A stretch of 64,000 bases of DNA from Lottia gigantea (lineage: Eukaryota; Mollusca; Gastropoda; Lottiidae). The translations under genes were made by a program, and so were the position numbers. Every line of letters starts with the position of its first letter. Position 1 is the first letter of the stretch. The DNA lies in contig NW_008710453.1 in the NCBI RefSeq assembly GCF_000327385.1, forward strand, positions 767,816-831,815, read 5' to 3'. Of the stretch, positions 11,230 through 24,200 are shown one piece after another. The notes below the pieces were generated by a model. It was given only the letters and a program-made list of their open reading frames with translations. It had not been told where the DNA came from and made no database searches.

Positions 11230-12090
11230 ACTTCTGTTACAGACTAAATTCTTGATGATACATCTCATTCAATTTGCGACCTCCTTTTCGATCTGTCCAA
11301 GGTTTGAACCAATAACGTCTCGTGGGTTATATCTCTTCTCTTACGCACCAATAACAGGAATAGGGCAGCTTCTTAATTCTGCTATTAATACCTAAGGGCC
11401 TTTGCCATAGGTTTTTATCCCACTATTTCACTAACTACAACTTTTAAATGTCTATTTTTTTTAGAATAATAATAAAGTTACTCATTATATGAGCCATAAA
11501 AATTAACAATCTTTAGCACAAATTATCCATTTGTTCAATTTAGATAAGAGTTATTCCGAAAAACTTTGACTTTGCATAAAATATCATATCAGTTCAAAGA
11601 AATATTATTTAACGCAGTTAATGATGTTCATTGATTTACAACTACTTGAAGTTAAAGCGCGTTAATATCATTGCAAAACAAATGTGTTGAAAATAAAACT
11701 TGAAAATCGCAAGAACCAAAACTTTTGGTTTGTTAAAAGTTTCATCACTTTCACATCTCCTACAAAGAAAATATAATAATCAATACGAAGCTCATACATT
11801 TAAATCACAAATATAGCTTCCGTCCTTATTTCACAAAATATGGCAATTTTTTCGATCAGTCAAAATTAATGCTTATTGACTCAATTATAGCACGGCAATG
11901 AAAAATTATGTTTCTGCAGGAAAAAACAAAACCGACGTTTTATGGTTCAAAAGGTAACCGATTAGCGAAACATTTTACGTCTTATTTCTCTTCATCTTAT
12001 TTGGGAGGGATTTTTTTTAGCATGAACATCCTATGGCACACGGTATTCGGTCTTTTGTCCTATCCGAACGACTGGACTTTTTCCACATGT
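11230..12090. other. Gap between SIAE promoter side and the phosphatase 3' end
   Basis: AT-rich with no exon that I can support. It must hold the 3' untranslated region of the minus-strand phosphatase gene (stop at 12261) in its right part. Confidence 0.5.
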
Positions 12091-12200
12091 CAGCCTTGCA
12101 TCACTGACAGGGGGAAACCAGGTGGAAAATCCGACGGTATTAACTCGATCTATTTAGGGATTGAATCCTGGACATTCAGATAAGCAAGCAAGCAATGATA
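12090..12200 (-). mobile_element. tRNA-like SINE fragment
   Basis: Read on the minus strand it has TATCTGAATGTCCAGGATTC followed by AATCCC, which resembles the T-arm or B-box part of a tRNA, then a tail ending in CCCCCTGTCAGTGATGCAAG. The same layout recurs at 26220-26085, and a shorter relative lies at 24200-24125. That makes a tRNA-derived SINE likely. Confidence 0.55.
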
Positions 12201-12260
12201 TTAGGGTTGGTTGCAATTTTCAACTATAGTTACATACAAAACCATGAACAAAGTACTTAC

Positions 12261-15200
12261 TTAGGGACAATTAATATGAGAATAATGATCTGTTTCATTC
12301 CGAGAATTACTTAATGAGTAATAGTGATTTTCTTCATTTTCTTTCTTTTGTTTTATCATTTCGTTAACTACATCATAGATTAAACTGTACTGACACTGTT
12401 GAAGGAAAACAAAAATACACTTTCAATGTAAAAGGGCATGAAGAAATACATAACGAGAAGTTCAGATATGTCGTCCATTTTCTCGTAAAAAGCACGGAGA
12501 CCACCGGCGATGTCAAGTTCTGTTCTTTGTGAAAACCATTTTCTATGCCTTTGGAAGAACGCTAAAATCACATGCTTAGGCACAGTTTGAGTGCTGACAT
12601 GGGGATTCGTTAGAAGTATGCACCAAGAAGAACTCTGTTAACTTTCTTTCTACTTTCATTTGTCATTAGAGGGAGTGATCCTTATTTCATAAAACTCGTT
12701 TGCTTGTAACTATATTTGTGAACAGTCCGGATTTCTCATCGTAACATTTTTTTTATCAAATAATGTAATGTAATGTGCATTACCCCTTTTTGGAAGCAAT
12801 GAGTTTCAAGAGATAAGAGTAATTGACATGTTTCAGAGCACTCTAACCTGTCCTGCAATATGTCAACACGGATATTTGAGAGCGTATTACGTTACGTTAC
12901 GCTACCTCTTGATTTACAATCTGTGATCTTGCATGTAACATCTTTAAAACGACATCGAATATATCAATTTCTTCTGATAAATCCAAATTATTGATGTAAT
13001 GTCTGCATATATCGATGGCTATTACAGAACCAGATCTACCATTTCCGGTTCTAAAAATTTGAATTAAAAAGAAATGAAATAATAATAATAATTATTCGAT
13101 CTTTTTACAATATATTTATTGCTTAATGACAGGTGTCTGCTTGATAGATCCACATTTTCCATTGTTTCGACAACATCCGTTCCTTTTTCCCAGCAAATGA
13201 GTGACGCGCAAGCTAATCAGGAAAATACGAATTATGCCCGATGTTGAAGCGACCCAGGTATTTTCAAAATGTATCAGATGATGAAAATCTATATACTAAA
13301 CAGTTACTTACCCGCAATGGACTACAATAGGACCGGAGTTGGGATGTTTATCATTGTAAATATCGTGGAGAACAGCAAGCATGTCTTTTGCAGACATTGT
13401 AGGTCGATCTCCTTTCCATCCATTAAATTGATAATGTTTGATTTTACGAGTTTCATTACCCTGTAAGATATATGCAGGTAACATGTGAGAATGTCAACAA
13501 TGCTCTGGAAACTTCAAATCTGAATTCTGAAATGTGGTACGGATAGTTTCAGTGTAAGTAAGGAAATATTTAAACGATTATATAAAGCAAATATCGAGAC
13601 TACATAAAACATATTTTTAGAAGCACGGAAAAACTGTCATTGTGCAAAGCACTATTTCTCTGCTTCGTTGACCCATCGATGTTGGACCTTTTTGGTGGGA
13701 AGCTGCCTACTTTCACTGACTTATGAGATTACGTTCTAATCACCGTCTAACACTGACTTCTTAGTGGATATGTTCAGCATAGCTCAGTTGAATTCATTTC
13801 ATTGCTATTCATAGAAATTTAAGCGATTTGAATCCATCAACTTGTAAATCTGTTTTCAAAATCTCGCTTGTTTGACATGGTTATAGTTTTGCCCCGCCCC
13901 TTACCTTATTCAACTCAAACATCTTGAGAATATATTTCTTCAGAGTAATAATTTTCTCCAGTTCTACCATAACATCAGCACAATTCAGAACTTCATTCAT
14001 ATCCTTCCAATACTGGTCGAACTGTAAATCATCGAAAGGACCAAAACAATTATTATTTTTGACAATTGTAGAATGGACTGCTTAGTGTAATAATAATAAA
14101 TCTTCAAAATGACAAGCTATTACGAACTTCGTTTTAAAAATTCTTGTATCACGGGATTCAGCCATTTGATTGAATTGAACCCTAGCAATTACAGTAAATC
14201 AGAGTCCTCGTCAGAAAGGCTGTAAACACTAATGGCTATTGTTTACAGACTGTCAGGGCCTCTGATTGACTGTATTCGCTAACATACTTTTCAAAACAGT
14301 TTTTGCTATGTAAACATAATAAAAACAGTTTTTGCGATCTTAACAGTGGAAGAAAACTAGAAGGACAACAGTTTTTCAATCTAAACAGAATAAAAACAGT
14401 TTTTAGCGATCTTAACAGTGTAAGAAAACAGGAAGGAAAACAGTTTTTGCGATCTAAACAGTGGAAGAAAATTAGAAGGAAAACAGTTTTTGCAATCTAA
14501 ACAGAAGAAAAACAGTTTTTGCGATCTAAACAGAAGAAAAACAGTTTTTAGCTATCTTAACAGTGGAAGAAAACTAGAAGGAAAACAGTTTTTGCGATCT
14601 AAACAGTAAGAAAAACAGTTTTTGCGATCTTAACAGTGGAAGAAAACTAGAAGGAAAAAGACAGTTTTTGCGATCTAAACAGAATAAAAACAGTTTTTGC
14701 GATCTAAACAGTGGAAGAAAACTAGAAGGAAAACAGTTTTTGCGATCTAAACAGAAGAAAAACAGTTTTTGCGATCTAAACACAAGAAAAACAGTTTTTA
14801 GCGTTCTTAACAGTGTAAGAAAACAGGAAGGAAAACAGTTTTTGCGGTCTATTATACAGTGGAAGAAAACAGTAAGGAAAACAGTTTTTGCGATCTAAAC
14901 AGAAGGAAAACACTTTTTGCGATCTAAACAGAAGAAAAACAGTTTTTGAGATTTAAACAATGAAAGATAACAAGCAGGAAAAAAAGCTTTTGCCTTTTTC
15001 AGCTTTTTAGCTTTTTTACCACTTAAAAATACAAAATATGTCTTATTACACTATCATCTTTATCCGATAACATGATGATAGTTTCAACGTTTTCTTGCCA
15101 AACCATACACCAGAAATCGTCCACGGTACATTCCATTGGGTTTTGGGTTGCTATGTACTCTCTTTGTAAGCTATACCCCTAAAATATAACAGAAAAATAT

Positions 15201-18200
15201 CCATATGAATTGAAAGCAGCAAACAAAGCAAAAATCATAGAAATCCCTATAGAAAAATGTATCAAAAATTGAAAATAATATTACTTCTAATGCAAACTGT
15301 TTGATTTCCAGAAATTTGTTAAATGTGCATTTGTAGGATTTTATAAAATCATCATTGTTTCTATTCTTTCTATGTTATTTTTGATTAAATGTCCAAGGAC
15401 ATCTCAGAAGTTGTTTAAAAACTCAGAAGACTTTAATGACCAACTGTGCGGAATAGAAAATGTATACAGCTGTTCTTACTGGAATGTAACTAGCGTTGAT
15501 GTAAGCAATGCCGCTTTCCTGTGTAAAGAGTTTCACTCGGGTCTTATCACCTGAAATTAACAAATAACTTTGGTATGTAATGTAATCTGTGTGGAACTAT
15601 AGAGCAGATTTTTTCATCATATAAAATTTACAGTGTTGGAGAACGAGCCATTGGCGAACGTGTATACTGGTGAACGGACTAGATGCCACTGGGAAAGGAG
15701 ACTTGTAGGCGCCATGATAACGTAGATTTGGTAATTTCGTAGACTTGGTAATTTCCATCACACTCCTGACATCATTTAATAGCCCCGTCACACCGGATTA
15801 CTGTGCTGCTATTACTGCGATGAATAAATGACTCGGAGCGTGTCTAAGTCGCCATTGGCGTGGTATAAGCGCGTAGGACATCGTACAATTGTTGCTAATG
15901 TCGCCATTATTAGGAGTAGTTTTGGGGGGACTTTGTTTCTAGTTTTCCTCACGGCTGACCGCAACCTAATACATTTCCAATCGCCGTAATGGTCGCAAAT
16001 GGTTGCAGCCGGCGTGACGGAGCTATAACAGATAGAGCACTATTTCAGTAAAATCAATGAAGACTGCACTCGCACGAATAGTGTTTGCAAATTCTGCAAA
16101 GGTTTAACCATCTACGTTATATTTGTTCTAAAGAGATTTGGTTGTAACAAAATGAGGAGACTGAATGAAACTGATTTTTTTAAAACTTACAAGGAGAGTC
16201 GGCAAGACGTCTGTTTTTCTTTAAATTTTCCGGCAAATGTGCATTCAATGTACTTAACTTAGGACTTGCACCCCTTAAGGCCTACATATAAGATGTAAAC
16301 ATACAAAATATGAAAATATTACCAATTCAAGTATTCCATAAATTTAAAGAAAATATTGACCACGAACTATCTGGTATATATATATAATACATTAAGTTTG
16401 GGACCTAGTTGGGACACAGAAATGCCATTGCTCACAGGCAACTTTTTCTTGATGTAACATGATAGGAAACTTGAGAGTGTGAGGCCAAAGCCAGGCATTC
16501 TCATTTTCATAGACACGGCACTGTGATTTTCTTTAAAATGAACTTAAAAATCTAAACACAGAAAAATACCGACCTCAAACTCTTGCATCATGAGGCGATT
16601 TGAATCTCGGTGGAGGTTTCTCAGGCATTGGTCAAAATTTTCTAATTTAATTGGTCTGAAAGAAAATAAATCAATTTCTACGAGGTTTCATATGCTATTC
16701 ACTGCAAATTATTTTATTTGCTTTTGCAAGGATGAGGAATAGTGAAAACGAAACTAACTGGAGTTTTACGTCCCGCGTCATTCTACATTTTATTGGACTC
16801 GTGAAGTCACAATGTATTTTGTGCAATGAAAGATATTTAGACATGACAAAACCGTTTGGCATAAATCTCTGTTTTTATGCAGTGGCGGCGCCAGCCTCCT
16901 GGGAGTACGCATAGGGGACAAACTGACTAAATGGGGAGATGGTTCCCCTATGAAATTTGTTTTCGAAAAATTGAATTGATTTGGTGCGAACTGACAAATC
17001 TTTTGGGACGTATAAAAACCATATTATTTTAAATTTGTTAAAAATAAAGCTGGGGTACAGATGGGCTTACTGCACTTCTTTGTTTACTGACAGTCAGATT
17101 ATACGTACATGTATATGAAAGAGGTTGAGAGGCTAAAAGATTATTATCGAGCCGTTCTGGACCACCAGATAGCTCCTATTCCAATTTCAGAAGGAAATTA
17201 ATGTTCTATTTTAGGCCTGAACATTTGAGAGAAATCACCCCATCCACTTTGCTTCAAACAGACTCAAAGAATATCATACCTGGTGAATGGCATTGAACTT
17301 TGTTTTACATTGGCAATGGGAAGATTTTCATACTTTTCTTCGTTATTTAGAGATGTGGTGGGTGCGAGTCTGAAATTATAAAATAAATATTTATTCCAAA
17401 TCACATTACCTATATAATCGTTTAGCGACATTTAGGGGTAGACATCACATTAAATAACGGAACACAATTTTATGGTATACTACGTAACACGTAATACATT
17501 ATTTAAAAAAGTGCGTCGTCGTTTCAAAAGTGAAGGGATTGGTCTTATTGGCCTCCATTACGGCACGGCCCTGATTTCAACAACCGTTAACTATTGGAGA
17601 GCAGCTATTTTTTTTAGAACGATGACTTGTACATGCTATCAAACCCTCTAATAAAATTTGGCAATATCTCTTTAAAACCTCAATAAGTAGTGTAGTTACG
17701 GACTGATATTATGCACTTACTTGGCATGTGGCAGTTGCTGAAGATTTTCATACAATTTTTTGTCATCGTCCATACATGTTTCATTGAAAACCTCTCTACG
17801 TCTGGTATTAGCTTGGGCTCTGAAAGACACAAGCAATCCAAATAATCATACCAAGTTCCGTCCGAAGTGGATGCAAACTTTTGCTTTAATCAAACTAATT
17901 TTGTCCGGTTTGAAAAAGAGCAAGAACTCCTAGGTGAATCAGATTAATATGATATGTTTAGATCAAGGGCAATGACTCATCTGAACAGCCCCATCTTCGT
18001 ATGCGAGCGTTATCACATGATTCCAAATTAAAATTAGGGTTAAACTTAACCCTAGTTCACCCAAACTTGTAACCCTAGATCTAGCACTTGCTCGGCAACT
18101 GTGAGGTCGTGGGTTTGAATTCCAGTTGGAGATTTTTTAAAAATTCCTTTTTTTTGCTAAAAGTCTAACATTGTTTTTTTTGGAACTGAACAAACATGAC

Positions 18201-21200
18201 CGAATAGCAATATACGTCTACATTATTTCCATGTATACATAATATGATTAATGTCATAACAGAAGTGGACTGTCAAAATTAATCGAATGACCATCCCAAG
18301 TTTTATAAATACGTATTATGTCACAGTTTGCATTTTTAATCCAAATCGAAATAAAACAACAAATAATTTATGTTCTAGATTTTCATGTGTTAGACTTACC
18401 CTTCTGAATCAGATCTATCACTCTCTGTATTAATAATATCATTAAGAACAGTATGTCTCATTTCTGTTCTTCCTTCAGATTTACCCCTGTAATTTTAACA
18501 GACATCAGATTAGTGAAACAGGTTCTACATCCATTTGACCAATCGCACCTTAGTCTCAGAAACGAGAATTTTGCAAATCGGAAATTCAGTAATAGTGTTC
18601 ACAGCTCAACGTCAACATTTAAGCCATCAAATCCATGTGTGTCCAGAATTATCAGCGTTTGAAAATTACGATACCATATTATACATGTATATAGAAATAG
18701 AAAGTGAAATTTCTCGTTTGAGGTATATTGAAAAGGGATTGTGTGTCTTTCTTGCAGTTCCAGTACTTCTGACTATATATTCAAGACTCAAATCAGTCAT
18801 GTGACGTAGTCAAATAAGGTTCCATTTAAAAATTTAACAGTTTAACAATTAGTACGATCTGGTTATGTGTCCACCCAACAGCTTATATTTTCACAATGTG
18901 TGCCAATAAATGCTGAAGAAAAAAAGCAGTAGTGTAGCTCTTAATCTAACAATATTGCATGTATGTGGTATATAATTTACAATTATTATCAACCTTTTAC
19001 GCCTACAGCAAATGACGACAATAACCATTACTACTATTACAAGAAGTAAGACAAAAACCAAACTTAATAGTAAAGGTAGAACTATATCTGGTTCTGAAAA
19101 ATACAGTTGTATTAAATATATGAATAACACTGTATGGAGTAATGGATAACTGATGAAAAGAAAACCCCTAGAAGTAGCCGCCTTTCTATGCCCAAAGCAT
19201 ATTTCCAGAAATTTCTCATACAAAAAAATACGTTGATTTTTGCTGTCATTACTGTCTTTTCGATTAGATGATAATTGGTTAAATCTATTTATAAACAGGT
19301 TTTCGTGCAATATCTCATCATATACCGACCGGTGCTGTAAGATTAAGTACTAATCGAGGCGCCGACACATCTTTGTAAAAAAAATCTTATCGACACTGTT
19401 TATAAATACAATACCTTCAACCGATGAACCACTCGTTTTGCCTGACGTACTCGTACTCGTTCTCGTACTTCTTTCAGTTGTAGTATCTGAATCGAAAGTC
19501 AATTAACAATTATTCGTATTCAATCAATTGTATTGTGAAGAGACACATTATATATTCTTGACAATTTAAGTCAATTGAACCTTTCGTAAATTATTCGACA
19601 GCAGTAATGGTGTCGGTACAATAAGCAGATTGTCATGTGATCACGTTATCTTTAATACCAAATGTTTGTAAGCAAATCAAGATATATTGATTCAATATGA
19701 TAATAAAATCATTAATCCATTAACTGATAATCATGATATAGCATTGAATCCATACTTGAGGGTCAGAATTATCTCTCGACAGTGCCTCATATACCAAGTC
19801 CACTGGACTCATCCCAAAAAATACAAAATCAAAATATATGTTTATGATTGAAATGACATCTTAAAAAATCTTATAGAGAGGTCTTAGAATGAAAGAGATC
19901 AAATGTAAAAAAAAATCCCGGGGTAGAGGCCCCAAAGCACTAAAGTCCACGGGCCCTAACTCATCTATTGAGTCACTGTCTCTCAATGGCTCATTCACGT
20001 TACAATGTTACAATTACGTGACAAAAACAAATAGTACAATTCCGGAAGTAACAGAATACACAATGATTCCTTTGATTCATTACAGATGTAAATTCAATTT
20101 TACAGAAAATATTACGGATCATTCTTACCCCTTTCTTTATAATAGACCACACTGGAAACCTCTCCTTCCAGTATTTCAAATGCACTCTGTGAATAAAAAT
20201 GAGAAAAGAACAAAACCGTGACACTAAGCTTAACTGAATTCAATTGCATTTTGATCATTACAAGTTCGGAAACGACACCTTTAAGTTAAAATGATTATGA
20301 CTGTAATGGTGCAGAAGATTGCCACAAATCAAACTTTCTTTCGTATATACAAAATATATTGGCTTTTTCATCAATCGTGGTTGGGATATGCAGAAATGTG
20401 CAATCGTTGGAAATCGATTTAATATTTCCAGAGGCTAAGCGAATTGCGCACAACAGCCACGTGATTCCAAGATGGAATCTCACAAAAATTGAATATGGAT
20501 TATCGTTTAGTTGGAGCCTGGCTTGATTTATTAAAACAAAAGGGTAATAAGAAAATGTAATGAAACAGTATTACTCACAACAGAAAATTTAATATTTATG
20601 CCAGCACGGACGCGCACCAATTCTGTAAATGAACAATTCTTATTCTGTTCAATAAATCTTGGTCGTTCATTCTGTAAATTATTAAAAAAGAAAACATCAT
20701 CTGGTATAAGCTACTCACTAATAATTTCATGCTATTTAAATCTTTTGTAAGTTATTTTCTAACACAGGCACCAGATTCTGGTAAAATAAAAGTCATATTT
20801 CTTTAACTATAGTATAAAGGTACGCAAGTAGCCATTTTGTTCTGGGCATCATACTCTTACTCATTTTTCCTTCGATATTCTTACATATCTTTATATACTT
20901 TGACATTCGAACTGCATTGTATGGTATTTCTTTCAAAAAAAAATCATCACTTTTACAGTTTAACATGTTTATAGAAATATCCTAATTCATTCTTCAAATA
21001 AAAGTACAGAAGTGGAAGTAAACATTGATTACATCATTCTCCGGACTTATTTAAATTCCTTTTGCGGGAATTTCAACTACAGAATTAAATAAAAACTAAT
21101 AATGTCCAAAGATGCTATTTTAGCATGGTATATGTTCTTGCAAAAGATATCTGTTAGAAGCAGTTTTAAAATAAAAAATAATAAAATATTTGGAAACAAA

Positions 21201-24200
21201 TTAACAGCAACACGTTTTGAAGAATCCTCGCCAATTACCAATCAATGGACAGGAATTTATTCATCGCGTATTATGACGTAATTATAGTTTACTTCCGCTC
21301 CAGATACTTTAATGAGATTCGAAGAACAAAATGACTACTTGCGAACCTTTATATTAAGATACTATGATATAAGAGGTATGATTTTTTTACCACAATCTGG
21401 TGCCTGCGTATTCTAATTAGATGCAAAGTGAGTTAAGTGGGATGCGTCAAAGGGATGCGTTCGATTTCCGTTAGACCAATGGTACCTTAGTCTCAGAAAC
21501 GGAAAATTGTTAGCTTAGCTAATCAGTAATAGTGTGCACAGCTCACCGTCGAAATTTGAGCCTTCAAATCCATGTTTGTCGGGAATTATCTGCGTTTGAA
21601 AGTTGACAACTCCTCTTTTATTGAGACTACGTGGACAGACATTATTTAAATTTCTAGTTTGAAATAGACCTATATTTGAAGGAAATGTGTTCTACTGCAG
21701 TTCTACTTATTCTTAAAACTATTTACATATATTCAAGGCCCAAATCTATCCCCGAAAATAGCCAACCATGGCCTTTAAAAGTAGGTTACGACTACGTCTA
21801 AAGAAGAGGTCAATTCATAGCCCCTTATAAAGAGACTGCTTTCCACTGGACATTTCCAGGTTACCACAGCAAAAGTTTCGTTGTTATCAATTGAAATGAC
21901 AGCTAAATTATGTACTTTATCAGGCTCTAAAATATTACAAAAATTAAGATTATCACTAAAGCACATTTCAACAATATTGTTGTTTGCACAAACAATTTTG
22001 TGGCCCGTAAAAAAGATTGGCCGTGTGTCTGCGTGGGCACAACCACTTTTCACTCTACTTATCGAAAATCAGACTTGTTAGATGTTAGATATAGTATCAC
22101 AACAAATTATCGTATATTGGTATACGAGTATGCAAAGTGTGCAGGCTTTACTTACTTTGGAAACAAGCTCTTACGTCCAATTTTGAAGTTATGCCCACTA
22201 CTAAGTTGCTGTCTGTTGGTGACAAAGCAATTCGGATTTTATCAGCTGTTACATCGTTTGGGAAAGAAATACTTGCTTCTAAACCACTGACTCTCTGATA
22301 AATTGAAAAATCAAAGCATATTACAACACAACTGCTCCAATAAAAATTATTGTATATTTCATGTGCTGGCCACAAAGGGCGTATATGTACAATAAAATCT
22401 TATCTAAGAACGTGAGGGGATAGGCTAACCTGACAGACCGTAATTGCCGTGGATGCCCAATACCTGTGCTGGAATGCACCGAATCAATCCAATTTTCAAA
22501 CTTTTTCTTTGGAGATCTCTCTCAGGCGCTCCATGAGAAGCTTGCGACTATGACTCCACCACATAGTTGCTGCATTTTGAATTCAACCTAGAAAGTTGTC
22601 CCCTATTTGTACCGACATTCTCAGGAGGCTAGCGCCGCCACTGGTCTGAGCAAAGTAAAAAAAAAATAATAAAACTTTTTGAATTAGAACAGCCGCCTTA
22701 AAATAGTACAGCAAGTCGCAGAATGCAATATGTTTTTTTTTTTTTAATGTAAACGAAAAGTACAATCTTGAGGCTGATATTTCAATTTTCTTACATAATA
22801 TAAAAAAAATTAAAAAATCTTTTTGCTTTGCTAAGATACGAAAGCCTTTAAGTCACACCTCAAAAATCAAAAAAATGTCTTATTTTTATTTTTCTGAGTA
22901 TATTATTCACATATCCACATAAGTCAACATTTTGGATTCCACAAGTCGAAATTTCGGATACCACAATTGGCTATTACCCTTTTGTTTCAATAAATCTAAA
23001 TCTAAAACAGCATATATAGCCTATAGTCCATATTCAATTTTTGTTAGATTCGCCAAGACTCTTGAAATATTAAAGTGACAGATGCGCCATATTTTTCACC
23101 AATCATACTTTAGTCTCAGAAACGGAACTGATAGGGTTCAGATCTCAACGTCAAAATTTGAGCCTTCAAAGCAATGTGCGTCAAGATATATCCGCGATTT
23201 AATTTTAAAATGAAATAGTGAATAAAATTGCTTGTTTGAAGTATTTATGCAATTTTCGTACATTTCTAGTACTTCTGAAGACTATTTACATATATTTAAG
23301 ACTAAAATCAACCCCCAAAATGGAAAATGTCCCATTAAATCTATTTCCCCTGATTGCATATTTCTGCTTATCCCAACCACGAATGACAAAAAAGCCAATG
23401 TATTTTGCACCATTACATAATTATTTTATATGTGCAACACAATTTAGCGTTTGTTATACTGCACAGTGTGTACTTGCAAAATAAAAGGTGTCGTTTGCAG
23501 ACCTTTAATATCAAAATGCAAAGACTTTATTCAAGTTTAACCTTAGTATCATGGCTTTGTCATATTATAAAATACTGAAAATAAACACTCACTTTTGTTA
23601 CGATATCGCTGGTTTTCTCGACATCATTTGAAGAAATTGGTGTAACGTCTATAAATTCAACATTCCACACATTAACAGATACACTTCTTATTTCAACTTC
23701 TTCAGTAGATGATAGTGATAGGTTAATAATTATAATAGGCTTAATACCTGCTATAAACCATGCTTCTCCTGCTCTTACTCTTTCAGGATCAACGTAGGGA
23801 AAAGTAGAAATACTGGAGTCAGGTATAATTAAAGGACGATCCATTCCATTGATAAGATTACACTGATCTGTAATAAATCAAAAGACTCGTTAGAAATATC
23901 TTCCCTACCTGGTGTAACAATTCCTTGACACCGAGGAATGTTACATTTGTCCAATATATTCAACTTTTTACGGAAACTGCCGAGGATTGCCGACTGGGGA
24001 GTTGGTTTACAGGATGTCAGAAAACTGGAATACTATATTTGTTGGTTGTTGGTAGCTTAATGAATTTTTGATTGGGGTTGGAATGCTAATTATGGAATTT
24101 TAGGAAAATAGCCTGTAGCAAAATAGTTAGACTTATGAGGAATTGAAATCTGGGCCTTCAGGTTAGCAAACAAACGTGACCAATCCATCATGCAAAATTT

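Noticed and set aside
10817-11231. Two overlapping minus-strand frames rich in Phe, Leu and Ser
   Set aside because: They are translations of the purine-rich array within the foldback element.
14303-14898. Frames on both strands with repeated FCDLN or FRSQK motifs
   Set aside because: They follow from the tandem repeat in the intron and have no non-repeat sequence.
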